Part shown: positions 44,579 through 52,777 of the stretch, piece after piece
Numbering within the stretch: position 1 is the first letter of the stretch
Layout: each line of letters starts with the position of its first letter
Assembly (NCBI RefSeq): GCF_026965555.1
Contig: NZ_CP114040.1
Location: forward strand, 12,230,001-12,294,000
Length of the DNA: 64,000 nt
Source of the DNA: Nannocystis punicea
Lineage (GTDB): Bacteria; Myxococcota_A; Polyangia; Nannocystales; Nannocystaceae
Direction of reading: 5' to 3'
Made by a program: the position numbers and the translations under genes
The notes under the pieces: model-generated
Databases searched by the model: none
What the model was told of the DNA's origin: nothing
What the model saw: the letters and a program-made list of their open reading frames with translations, nothing else

Positions 44579-44935
44579 CTACGTGTAGCGGAGCGCGCAG
44601 CGGGTCTCTTCGCCGTCGACCTTGAAGATGAGGCGACAGTCAGGGCGCTCGTTCTCGCAGATCGTCCCGCCGATCGCCGACGGTCGACCCTCGGGGTCCA
44701 TCACCGTCTGCACCTCGATGCTGACGCCGAAGGTCTGCTCGAGCGAGCGCACCCACGTCATGTAATCGTTCGAGCCGTTCGCGTCGCGCGTCAACAAAGC
44801 ACTGCTGCGCTGCGCGATGAGGTTGACCAGATGCGTGTACCGTCGAGGACTGTTAGCGATCACGACACCGAACTCCAGGTGTTCCGCCAGGGGGGACGTC
44901 AGAGTACTATGGGCCGGAAGGCGCGATCCATCCAT
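44579..44935 (-). CDS. Hypothetical protein
   Basis: A 118-residue protein beginning MDGSRLPAHSTLTSPL and ending KVDGEETRCALRYT, with three Cys in the last half and a beta-rich pattern. Codon use is less biased than in neighbouring genes, which may mean recent arrival or weak expression. ATG 44935 is chosen because the longer frame overlaps the upstream gene. The 266 bp between its end and the sensor kinase start hold nothing recognisable. Confidence 0.45.
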   Translation of the reverse strand: MDGSRLPAHSTLTSPLAEHLEFGVVIANSPRRYTHLVNLIAQRSSALLTRDANGSNDYMTWVRSLEQTFGVSIEVQTVMDPEGRPSAIGGTICENERPDCRLIFKVDGEETRCALRYT

Positions 44936-45003
44936 CGATGCAAGTCGAGGATGGGAAATCTCTGTATCCCAGATCGCAAAAGTCGGGCTCGGCGCCCGGA
45001 CCG

Positions 45004-46203
45004 TCAGGGACTTCCCGTCGGCGCCTGCGGCTCCGAACCGCCGGACGGTTGTCCGTGTGGGAGTTCGCGGCAGAACACTCCGCGGTCCCAGATCGTGTTC
45101 GCAGAGGCGGCGCAGACGACACCACGGCGCCAATCGACGGCCAGACTACGCACCTGGACCCGCTCCAGCCCCAGCGCCGACCACGTCGCGCCGCCGTCCT
45201 CGCTGCCCCAAACGCCCTGTCCCCAGGACCCGGCGATCACCCGCGCCCCGTCGTCCGGATCGGGTAGCACCACCCGCAAGTCCGGCGCCGGCGGCGTCCT
45301 CGACTCGAACGAACGTCCGGGCGGTGCGACCCGGAGATCGCTCGACCACATGCCGCTGTGCCACGCGTAGCGCCACCCGCCGCCGCCGACGGCCGGGTAG
45401 TACCACCCGTCCAGCGCCGACGGCGTGCGCTGGATCCACTCCCCCGAGCCCTCGCGTGACCACCACGAGCGCCCGAGCACCACTGCGGTCGCCCCGCCGA
45501 CAGCCGCCTCGTCGACCCGCCCTTCGAGCTGCACTTTCGACCATGTCTTTTTCGACATGTCGAGACGGTGCAGCGCGCCGCCCACGGTCGCCAGGACCTC
45601 GTCGGCGCCGACGGCCAGCGCGTTCAACTCACCGGCCGGCCGGCCGACCGAGCGCCACTGCCCGGTGATCGGGTCGCGCCGGTCGAGCCGCGCCGTGCCC
45701 GCAGGCGCCGTCCACAGCGCCCCGTCGGGCGCGGTGTGAAATTGCCAGGCGCGCCCGCCGGGCGGCTCGCCGAGGTCACGCCAATCATCCCCGGTGCGAG
45801 CCCACACGCGACCGCCGCCGCTGTGCACGACGAAGCCGTCGACCGCCGAGAAGACGACCAGGGGATCGTTCCACTCCTCGCTGCCCGCCAGCAGCGTCCA
45901 CGCCGGATCGATCGGCCGCCACCACTCGACGACCGCCCAACCACCGACGACGAGGTGCGAGGCGACCGCCAGTCCCACGAGCACCCGGCGCACCGCGGCC
46001 GGCGCTCGCGCCAGCATCTCGACCAACGCCCCGGTGTCGAACCACAGCCCGAGCGCCGCGAACAACACCGCCATCGCGGGGATCCCCCGCAGCGCCCACC
46101 ACGGCGCGACGAGCAGGACCACGCCGATGAACGCGAGCGTCAGGTACGAGAACCCGAAGTAGATGCCCCGAGCCACTCGCACGAGGATGCTGCCCACGCT
46201 CAC
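45004..46203 (-). CDS. Membrane protein with beta-propeller-like domain
   Basis: A 399-residue protein. Three hydrophobic segments lie at about residues 13-38, 40-62 and 72-92, followed by an extracytoplasmic region of repeated strand-Trp patterns (GRVWARTGDDWRDLGEP, GQWRSVGRPAGEL, GSWGQGVWGSEDGGATWSAL) like sialidase or photosystem-stability-type propellers. Function is unknown. The start is GTG 46203, which overlaps the stop of the upstream frame (GTGA). A palindrome CATGTC-TTTTTC-GACATG (45542-45559) lies in frame. Confidence 0.6.
   Translation of the reverse strand: MSVGSILVRVARGIYFGFSYLTLAFIGVVLLVAPWWALRGIPAMAVLFAALGLWFDTGALVEMLARAPAAVRRVLVGLAVASHLVVGGWAVVEWWRPIDPAWTLLAGSEEWNDPLVVFSAVDGFVVHSGGGRVWARTGDDWRDLGEPPGGRAWQFHTAPDGALWTAPAGTARLDRRDPITGQWRSVGRPAGELNALAVGADEVLATVGGALHRLDMSKKTWSKVQLEGRVDEAAVGGATAVVLGRSWWSREGSGEWIQRTPSALDGWYYPAVGGGGWRYAWHSGMWSSDLRVAPPGRSFESRTPPAPDLRVVLPDPDDGARVIAGSWGQGVWGSEDGGATWSALGLERVQVRSLAVDWRRGVVCAASANTIWDRGVFCRELPHGQPSGGSEPQAPTGSP
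45542..45559. repeat. Palindrome variant in propeller gene
   Basis: CATGTC-TTTTTC-GACATG, a perfect 6-bp stem with a 6-nt loop, encoding M-S-K-K-T-W on the minus strand. Confidence 0.6.
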
Positions 46204-46583
46204 GACTCGCAGGATGCCACAACGAGCAGCGCGACGTCAGGCGCCGCGACGACACGATCGAACAGCCCCGGCAGCTCGCGCTCCCGGCAGGCGTAGAAGA
46301 TCCTCTCCTCGGCGCGGACAGGGGCGCGCATTGATCCGACGCTCCGAGAATGTGCTCGCGCAGCCAGTGCGGCAGACCCTCGGTCACACGCGGAAGTGGA
46401 CGCTGCGATCGCTCGGCACAGCGCTCGACGAGGTCGCGGTCGATTGGTTCTCGCGTCATAGCGTCGACCGAGGCCTCGCCGGCCTGAACCGCCGCCTCCA
46501 GTTGCTCGGCGTCCTGCTGCTGCGCGTCGCAACGAGAGGGTATTCGGCGATCCGCCCGCTCGCACGTCCGCGCGAGCCATTCA
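46200..46583 (-). pseudogene. Possible frameshifted gene upstream of propeller gene
   Basis: A frame starting ATG 46459 reads like protein (MTREPIDRDLVERCAERSQR, VTEGLPHWLREHILGASDQ) up to about 46325. It then turns to low-complexity residues, while the frame ending at 46200 becomes protein-like (RAEERIFYACRERELPGLFD, ending ALLVVASCES). One frame change near 46325 would join them, and the stop overlaps the next gene's GTG. Upstream of 46459 the same frame stays protein-like back to about 46575 with no start codon. A decayed gene or a sequence error are both possible; no family is recognised. Confidence 0.35.
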
Positions 46584-46736
46584 AAACCTGCGGCACCTCC
46601 CCATCACGTCGAGCCCGTGCTCGCGAGCGCGACTCAGCGCGGCGTGTTCGATGCGTTCGGTGGCGATCGAGCCGATCAGCTCCTGTTCCGAAGTCGGTCC
46701 GGTCCGCGGGAGGTCAGGTGCCGTTAACGTGAGATT

Positions 46737-47525
46737 ATGTTCGAGCACTATCTGCACCAGCACGTCCCGGACCACCGTCGTCGTCTGCGCTTGGTGGTAG
46801 CGGCCCATCTCGCGGCGCTGTCCACCGTCGGGGCGCTCGGCTTCACCTGGCTCATGGGCAAGCTGCAGATCGCTCAGGTCTCGCCGCCGAACGCCAACTT
46901 CGTGCTGGTACAGATGTCGCTCGACACCCCGCTGCCGCCGCCTCCGCTGCCGCCCGCGCCCGCGCGCACCGAGCCGGAGGACAAGCAGATCCCGGAGGAG
47001 CCGAAGCAGGACGACGAGCCGCCCGAGGACTTCACCGAGCTGTTGCCGCCGCCCAAGCCGCGCCCGGGTCCGGTGGGCAACGGCGCGCCGACGGCCACCG
47101 GCACCGCACCGATCGGCGTGCCCGGCGTGGCCAACGGGATCCCCGGCGTCAATCGCCTGCCGCCCGGGTTCAACAGCCACACGCTCGCCGCCCCGCGCCA
47201 GCCGAAGAGCGAGCAGCGGGCCCCGGTGCCGCTCTCGGTCGTGCACGCGCAGGCGGTCTACGCCCCGAACCCCGACCAGCAGCGGCTCGCGGCCACCCGC
47301 GCCGGCATGTTCGACAAGCGCCCGGGCGAGAACGAGACCGCCTTCTGCGTCGACGCCACCGGCCGCACCACCGAGGTGCGCACGGTGAAGGCGTTCCCCG
47401 GCGACCCGGCCGTCGACGAGGTGATCCGCTCGACCATCAAGACCTGGCGGTTCCGCCCCTTCATGGTCGAGGGCAAGGCGGTCAGGACCTGCACCTCGCA
47501 GGTCTTCCGCATCACCTTTAAATAG
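46737..47525 (+). CDS. TonB-family energy transducer-like protein
   Basis: A 262-residue protein with the TonB plan: a short cytoplasmic N-terminus, one membrane helix near residues 18-40 (LVVAAHLAALSTVGALGF), a Pro-rich periplasmic linker (PLPPPPLPPAPARTEPEDK onward) and a C-terminal domain (about 190-262) ending TSQVFRITF with the family-like block VDEVIRSTIKTWRFRPF. It would couple proton motive force to outer-membrane transport; no ExbB/ExbD or receptor gene is nearby. Two Cys (CVDATG, RTCTS) may form a disulphide in the C domain. Confidence 0.75.
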   Translation: MFEHYLHQHVPDHRRRLRLVVAAHLAALSTVGALGFTWLMGKLQIAQVSPPNANFVLVQMSLDTPLPPPPLPPAPARTEPEDKQIPEEPKQDDEPPEDFTELLPPPKPRPGPVGNGAPTATGTAPIGVPGVANGIPGVNRLPPGFNSHTLAAPRQPKSEQRAPVPLSVVHAQAVYAPNPDQQRLAATRAGMFDKRPGENETAFCVDATGRTTEVRTVKAFPGDPAVDEVIRSTIKTWRFRPFMVEGKAVRTCTSQVFRITFK

Positions 47526-47529
47526 CTGT

Positions 47530-47582
47530 TTTAAAGAACATGCCCCGTAGGGCATGCCCTTTAAACCATGCCCTTCAGGGCA
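47530..47582. terminator. Hairpins between convergent genes
   Basis: TTTAAAG and CATGCCC pair with GGGCATG and CTTTAAA around a CGTA loop (47530-47565), giving 14 base pairs with a 2-nt symmetric mismatch. A second hairpin TGCCC-TTCA-GGGCA (47569-47582) has the stop codon of the downstream minus-strand gene in its loop. These GCATGCCC forms are variants of the dispersed palindrome and lie between the TonB-like and SMP-30-like genes. Confidence 0.6.
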
Positions 47583-48705
47583 GGCCGATCGGGGCGCCGG
47601 CGATCCCGACCGGGAGGCGGTAGAGGTCGCCGGGGTTGCCGGAGAGGTACAGGCTCTCGGGGTCCCAGCCGACGCCCCGGCCGAACTGCGCGTTGGCGAC
47701 GTTGCTGTCGAACTCGGCGAGCAGCTCGGGCTGGCCGACGAGCTCGGCCTCGCCGTCGAGGATCCCGCGGTAGAGCCGGCTGTTGCCCTGGTCGACGGCG
47801 TAGATGTTGCCGCACTGGTCGAGCACCAGGCCGTCGAGCGCGGCGCCACCGACCGAGAGGACCTCGGAAGGCTCGCCGATCGCCTCGCCGAGGTCGTCGA
47901 CCGCCAGCTTGAGCACCCTGCCGGCCCCGTAGTTGGTGAAGAACAGCAGGTTGCGCGCGTCGTCGAGCACCACGCCGTTGGCGCTCGAGGCCATCGGGCC
48001 CTCGTAGACGGTGACTTTATTAAACTGGGCGTCGAAGCGGACCACCCGGCTACCGCCGAACTCGGTGAGCCACACGCGGCCGGCAGGGTCGACGTAGAGG
48101 CCGTTCGGGCTGACGAGGTTGCCGGCGAGATCGCTGACCGTGCCGTCCGTGGTGATGGCCTGCAGATCTCCCGACTGCGGCAGCGCGATCAGCAAGTCGC
48201 CGCTGGTCGCGAAGCGGGTGCCGTAGACCTGCGGGAAGCCGCCGGCGAGGTCCGTCTCCAGCATCTCGGCGGTGACGATCACCACGGTTTCGTCGCGCTT
48301 GAGCGCGAGCCCGCCCATGCCGTCGAAGCCGAGGTCCTCGCTGCCGTCGTAGCCCTCGCCGACCAGCTCGGGCGTGAACGGCCCGGGCTCGATCGTCACG
48401 CAGTCGAGGTCGTCGCCGGTGGTGCCGGTCGTCGTCGTCGAGGTCTCCGGGTCGGTGGTCGACGTCGAAGTGTCCACCTCGGTGGTGGTGAGCGACGTCG
48501 TCGGCGGGTCGCCGGTGGTGGTCTCCGAGGTGCTGGTGGTCGGCCCGGACGTCGAGGTCGTGTCGGTCGTCGACGTCGCGTCCGTGGTGGTCGCGTCCGA
48601 CGTCGAGGACGTGTCGGCCGTGGTCTGGCCGCCGTCGTCCCCGCAGGCGGGGACGAGCGACGCGAAGGTCAGGAAGGTCGCAAGGGTAGGTGCGCGCGAG
48701 GCCAT
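47575..48705 (-). CDS. SMP-30/NHL-like beta-propeller lipoprotein
   Basis: A 376-residue lipoprotein. The signal peptide ends LVPAC (Cys21); a Thr/Ser/Asp linker follows (about 25-98). The remaining 275 residues carry repeated blade motifs of the SMP-30/gluconolactonase type (VSPNGLYVDPAGRVWLTEFG, SSANGVVLDDARNLLFFTNY, ALDGLVLDQCGNIYAVDQGN). Metal-binding residues were not traced, so enzymatic activity is not claimed. ATG 48705 is preferred over an ATG three codons earlier. Confidence 0.75.
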   Translation of the reverse strand: MASRAPTLATFLTFASLVPACGDDGGQTTADTSSTSDATTTDATSTTDTTSTSGPTTSTSETTTGDPPTTSLTTTEVDTSTSTTDPETSTTTTGTTGDDLDCVTIEPGPFTPELVGEGYDGSEDLGFDGMGGLALKRDETVVIVTAEMLETDLAGGFPQVYGTRFATSGDLLIALPQSGDLQAITTDGTVSDLAGNLVSPNGLYVDPAGRVWLTEFGGSRVVRFDAQFNKVTVYEGPMASSANGVVLDDARNLLFFTNYGAGRVLKLAVDDLGEAIGEPSEVLSVGGAALDGLVLDQCGNIYAVDQGNSRLYRGILDGEAELVGQPELLAEFDSNVANAQFGRGVGWDPESLYLSGNPGDLYRLPVGIAGAPIGLP

Positions 48706-48715
48706 GGGCCGCACG

Positions 48716-50431
48716 CTATCGCGTCGTGACCAGGCTCGCCAGGCTGCGGCCGTCGACCTGCGCCGGCGGCTTGATGCCGACGAACTCGGCCAGAGTCGGC
48801 GCGACGTCGACGGTCCCGACCGGCTCTGCGAGCGTCTTCGCCGCCACCTGCGCGCCGAAGAACAGCACCGGCACGTGCGTGTCGTAGCGGTACGGCGAGC
48901 CGTGGCTGGTGCCCGTCGGGAAGGTCGCGGCCAGCGTCCACTCCTTGAAGCGCATGATCACGTCGGGGCTGCGCGCGGGGAAGAAGCTGCGGCGGTAGCG
49001 TTCGAGGAACTCGGACGCGCCGGTGTCGGGGGCGGTGCCCGACAGCACGTCGGCGGTGAACACCTCGGCGACGAAGTCGAGCTTCGCCAGCTCCTTGCCG
49101 ACGGCCGCGCGCAGCTGATCGGCCTTGACGCCCTTGGCCTCCGCGGCGGCGACGTCGAGCCACACCCCGGTCTCGCCGATGTCGAGCAAGATCTCCGGCG
49201 GCAGGTTCAGCGCCTTCGTCGCCACGCCGACCTGGCGCGTGACCTGCACCTTGTAGTCGGCCATGACCACGCGGCGCGCGTCCTTCTGCTGGCCCGACTG
49301 CACGAGCCACTCGGGGATCGGGATCGCGCCGTGGTCGGCGGTGAGGGCGAGGACGTAGTTGCCGGCGCCGACCTGGGCGTCGAGCTCGCGCAGGAACACG
49401 TCGAGGTAGCCGTCGAGGCGCATGTAGTAGTCCTGGGCCTCGTGGCTCATCGGCCCGTAGCGATGGCCGACGTAGTCGGCGCTCGAGCAGCTGACGAGCA
49501 GGATGTCGGGGTCGGCGTCGGCGCCGAGCTGCTCCTCTTTCAGCATGCGCTGGGCGAACGCCAGCGTCAGCTCGTCGCCGAACGGGGTCCACTGCAGCTC
49601 CTTGAGGAAGTTGTCGCGCGCCTGCGGGGTGCCGTCGTCGAACCCGTGCGGCAGCTCGGTGTGCTCGCGGTCGGACTCGAACTCGGCCTTGTCGGCGCCC
49701 GAGCGCGCGTACACGTCGGCGTCGCGCAGGCGCTGCCAGCCCTCGGCGAAGCGGCGGAACACGTTGGTCTCGCTGTTGAAGTCGGCCACCCACGCCGGCA
49801 GCGACTCGCCGTACCAGCTCGACGACACGTAGCCGGCCGCGGCGGCGTCGAACCAGTAGGCGCGGTCGGGGTGCTGGCCGCCCATCATCACGCTCGCGCG
49901 GTCCTTGAAGGCGACCGAGAACACCCTGGCCTTTGGGACCTGTTCCTTGAGCCAGTCGCCGATCGCCGGGCGCATCAGCTGCTCGGGTGAGCGGCCGTCG
50001 GGCGAGCCCGCGCGCTGGCCCGAAGTGACGATGCGCGCCTCCTTGTCGTCGGCCGCGTAGGCCTTCCTGCGCGCGGCGCGGTCGTACCACTCGTTCTCGA
50101 TGATGCCGTGGTGGCTTGGGTGGCTCGCGGTCGCCGCGCTGGCGTGGCCGGGGGCGGTGAAGGTCAGCGCGTGCTGGATGTGGGCCTCTTCGAACAGCGC
50201 GCCCTGCTGGCGCAAGCGGGCCAGGCCGCCGGTATAGAGGTCGGCGTAGCGCGACAGGTAATCGGCGCGCATCTGGTCGACGACCAGCAGGACCACCAGG
50301 CGAGGCCGCGTCGCGGCCTCGGGGACCTCGGGCGTGTAGACCGTCGACTGGCCGCCGGACTCGCGCGTGCACGCCGCGAGCAGGCCGAGGGCGAGGGTCC
50401 ACGAGAGCGCCGGGAGTTTCGCTGCGGGCAT
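48716..50431 (-). CDS. Alkaline-phosphatase-superfamily lipoprotein (PafA-like)
   Basis: A 571-residue exported phosphohydrolase. The signal peptide ends LGLLAAC (Cys21). Visible metal and active-site blocks are VVDQMRADYL (first Asp), HALTFTAPGHAS (nucleophile Thr), DILLVSCSSADYVGHRYGP (Asp and His), ALTADHGAIP (Asp-His) and YRYDTHVPVLFFG (His). This set matches the PafA / type I phosphodiesterase group, which release phosphate from monoesters outside the inner membrane. The stop lies 10 bp before the SMP-30-like gene, so the two may form one transcript. Confidence 0.85.
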   Translation of the reverse strand: MPAAKLPALSWTLALGLLAACTRESGGQSTVYTPEVPEAATRPRLVVLLVVDQMRADYLSRYADLYTGGLARLRQQGALFEEAHIQHALTFTAPGHASAATASHPSHHGIIENEWYDRAARRKAYAADDKEARIVTSGQRAGSPDGRSPEQLMRPAIGDWLKEQVPKARVFSVAFKDRASVMMGGQHPDRAYWFDAAAAGYVSSSWYGESLPAWVADFNSETNVFRRFAEGWQRLRDADVYARSGADKAEFESDREHTELPHGFDDGTPQARDNFLKELQWTPFGDELTLAFAQRMLKEEQLGADADPDILLVSCSSADYVGHRYGPMSHEAQDYYMRLDGYLDVFLRELDAQVGAGNYVLALTADHGAIPIPEWLVQSGQQKDARRVVMADYKVQVTRQVGVATKALNLPPEILLDIGETGVWLDVAAAEAKGVKADQLRAAVGKELAKLDFVAEVFTADVLSGTAPDTGASEFLERYRRSFFPARSPDVIMRFKEWTLAATFPTGTSHGSPYRYDTHVPVLFFGAQVAAKTLAEPVGTVDVAPTLAEFVGIKPPAQVDGRSLASLVTTR

Positions 50432-50524
50432 GCGGCGGCAGATCTACGCCCGTTCGCGGCCACGGTCCAGGTGTGAGGCAGGCACCGATTGACAGCCCCA
50501 GGCAGCCCTTTCACACTCCGCGCC

Positions 50525-51187
50525 ATGCACGTGCGCCACGCGATCCTCGCCTCGCTCCTCGGATGCTCCGTCGTCGCCTGCCAGGGCGGCGCTGCTGCCC
50601 CCGCCGCCCAGCCCGCCGCCGAGCCGGCCAAGGTCGCCGAGCCTGCGAAGGCCGCCGAGCCCGCGAAGCCCGAAGAGAAGGTCGCCGCTGCCGAGAAGCA
50701 CGAGGGCGAAGAGGGCTGCATCTACGCCGACGCGCACAAGAAGGAAGGCGACGAGGCCGATTGCCCGCACGGCGGCGCCGAGGGCACCCCGAACTCCGGC
50801 GAGCCCGGCCACTTCGGCGCCGCCTTCGCCCTCAAGGATACCAAGCCGCTCGGCCCGCTCCTCGCCGCCGGCAAGGACGCCCTGCCCAAGGACGCCGTCC
50901 AGGTCAGCGGCACCGTCGACAGCGTGTGCCAGAAGAAGGGCTGCTGGATGGTCGTGAAGGACGGCGACCAGGAGGCCCGGATCCTCATGAAGGACCACGG
51001 CTTCACCGTGCCGATGGACACCAAGGGCAAGCCCGTGGTCGTCGAGGGCACCCTCGAGGCCCGCACCTTCACCGAGGCCCAGGTCAAGCACCTCGAAAAG
51101 GACGCCGGCAAGGACCCGGCCTCCGCCTCCGGCGAGCGCACCGAGTACGTGCTCACCGCCTCGGGCGTGAAGATCCAGAACAGCTGA
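50525..51187 (+). CDS. DUF4920 lipoprotein
   Basis: A 220-residue exported protein. A signal peptide with lipobox (SVVAC, Cys19) is followed by an Ala/Pro/Glu/Lys linker to about residue 60. Residues about 60-100 hold an acidic Cys/His segment (EEGCIYADAHKKEG, CPHGGAEG). The DUF4920 domain (about 105-220) contains VSGTVDSVCQKKGCWMVVKD and MKDHGFTVPMD, whose CxxxxC pair may bind metal. Function is unknown. It is divergent from the phosphatase gene. Confidence 0.75.
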   Translation: MHVRHAILASLLGCSVVACQGGAAAPAAQPAAEPAKVAEPAKAAEPAKPEEKVAAAEKHEGEEGCIYADAHKKEGDEADCPHGGAEGTPNSGEPGHFGAAFALKDTKPLGPLLAAGKDALPKDAVQVSGTVDSVCQKKGCWMVVKDGDQEARILMKDHGFTVPMDTKGKPVVVEGTLEARTFTEAQVKHLEKDAGKDPASASGERTEYVLTASGVKIQNS

Positions 51188-51233
51188 GCCGGCGGCGTCC
51201 TGGTCTTCAGGACATGTCGCAGCGCTCATGACT

Positions 51234-51265
51234 GAAGGGCCATGTCCGAAAGGACATGGCCCTTC
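51234..51265. terminator. 14-bp-stem hairpin between convergent genes
   Basis: GAAGGGCCATGTCC-GAAA-GGACATGGCCCTTC is a perfect 14-bp stem with a GNRA-type GAAA loop, centred between the DUF4920 gene (plus, ends 51187) and the propeller lipoprotein gene (minus, ends 51270). It contains a perfect core TGTCC-N4-GGACA. It is the strongest hairpin of the family here and very likely a bidirectional terminator despite lacking a T-tract. Confidence 0.75.
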
Positions 51266-51269
51266 GTCG

Positions 51270-52661
51270 CTAGCCCGACGGGGTGCCGGCGTTGCTGAGG
51301 GCGAAGCCGGTCATGTCGCTGTAGGTGTAGGGGGCGGTCAAGCCGGTGAAGGTGTCGACCGTCTTCATGATCGGGTGGACGCGGTAGGCGTACGGCTCCG
51401 ACAGCGTCACGCCCCAGACGTAGCCGTAGAAGTCGATGCTGATGCCGTGGACGTAGCTGGGGACGTTCAGGACGTCCTTCTGGACCATCGTCTCGGTGTC
51501 GACGGCGATGATGACGTTGGGGTTGCCCGACATGTAGAGGGTGCCGGCGCCGTCCTCCATGCAGCCGCCGCCGCCGGAGACCTGCACTGTCTGCCAGGTC
51601 TCGGTCATCGGGTCGAAGCGGGCCGCGCCGCTGCCGCTGCAGGTCCACACGTAGCCCTTGGAGTCGACGGTCATGCCGTAGCCGGACATGGCCATCGGCC
51701 ACATCTTGTACTGCAGGCTCAGCCGGTCGATGAAGACCAGCTGGCCGATGCCGAGCTGCGAGCCCCAGAAGTTGCCGTTGCCGTCGACCGCGGCGCCGTA
51801 GATCCCGTAGTAGTCGGGGTTCACGCCGACCACGTTGACGGTCGCCTCGATCGCGCCGGTGTCACCGTTGACGAGCAGGACGTCGAGCTGGTTGTCGGCG
51901 TTGACGAAGTCGTCGTTGTTGCCGGAGGTCCAGATCTTCTGGTTCTCCCACTGGCACGTCGCCTTGTTGAAGTTGCCCTGCGTCCACGCGACCGGGCGCT
52001 GGCTGATGTAGCTCATCGGCGTGTACCAGGCGACGCACTCCTCGACGCCCCACGGCAACGACGTGCCGTTGACGGCCGTCTGGATCCCCGGCATCCCGTT
52101 GGTGTCGGCGCAGCGGTCGGCCTGCGCGTACACCTTCGTCAGGCCGCCGTTGCGGTTGGCGATCACGACGTCGCCCGAGAGGTTGACCGAGGTGCGCGAC
52201 GGGTTGCCCGCCGAGTCCGGACGCACGATGTAGCGCCCCTCCTCGACCAGGTTCACCGTGTTGATCTTGCTCATCGAGCCTTCGCCGCTGTTGGCGATCC
52301 AGATGTAGGAGAAGTCCGGTTCCCCGCCGCCGCCGCCGCCGCTGCAGGCCATGCCGCCGTCGGGGGTGATGCCGAGGTCGAACTTCGGTCCGCTGTCGCT
52401 GCTGACCGAGGTTCCGGTGATACCCTCGGTCGGATCGGTGGGACTCTGGGTCGTGGCGTTGCTGTCACTGCCGGTGCCCATGGTGGGCGTCTCGCTGGCC
52501 GTCTCCGACGCGGTCCCTGGCTCGGTCGCGGTGATCGTCGACGTCGGGCTCGAGGTCGGCGGCGTCAATGTGGCCGTCGCACCGCCGTCGTCGCGCCCGC
52601 CGTTGTCCCCGCAGGCGAACACCACCGATGCGGCGATTAAGGACTTAAGCTCGTTTCTCAT
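51270..52661 (-). CDS. Beta-propeller lipoprotein with Thr-rich linker
   Basis: A 463-residue lipoprotein. The signal peptide ends VVFAC (Cys17), followed by a Thr/Ser/Pro/Glu linker (about 25-95) and a GGGGGG run. The rest has NHL/Vgb-lyase-like repeats (YIWIANSGEGSMSKINTV, GIYGAAVDGNGNFWGSQLG, GYGMTVDSKGYVWTCSGSG, GISIDFYGYVWGVTLSEPYA). No active site is assigned. ATG 52661 has GGGGAG 5 nt upstream. Confidence 0.75.
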   Translation of the reverse strand: MRNELKSLIAASVVFACGDNGGRDDGGATATLTPPTSSPTSTITATEPGTASETASETPTMGTGSDSNATTQSPTDPTEGITGTSVSSDSGPKFDLGITPDGGMACSGGGGGGEPDFSYIWIANSGEGSMSKINTVNLVEEGRYIVRPDSAGNPSRTSVNLSGDVVIANRNGGLTKVYAQADRCADTNGMPGIQTAVNGTSLPWGVEECVAWYTPMSYISQRPVAWTQGNFNKATCQWENQKIWTSGNNDDFVNADNQLDVLLVNGDTGAIEATVNVVGVNPDYYGIYGAAVDGNGNFWGSQLGIGQLVFIDRLSLQYKMWPMAMSGYGMTVDSKGYVWTCSGSGAARFDPMTETWQTVQVSGGGGCMEDGAGTLYMSGNPNVIIAVDTETMVQKDVLNVPSYVHGISIDFYGYVWGVTLSEPYAYRVHPIMKTVDTFTGLTAPYTYSDMTGFALSNAGTPSG

Positions 52662-52777
52662 GAGAACTCCCCGATGCCGCACGCTAGCACAGCAGGGGGA
52701 ATTCTCGTCAGCGGAAGCGGAGATCCCCTCTTGGTCCGGAGGGGGTGATCCGGAGCTCGCCGAGCGCGAAAACTCGC

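Noticed and set aside
46737..47525. Linking the TonB-like gene to the FecR/ECF system at 24 kb
   Set aside because: They are over 20 kb apart with no receptor or ExbBD genes; no sequence evidence ties them.
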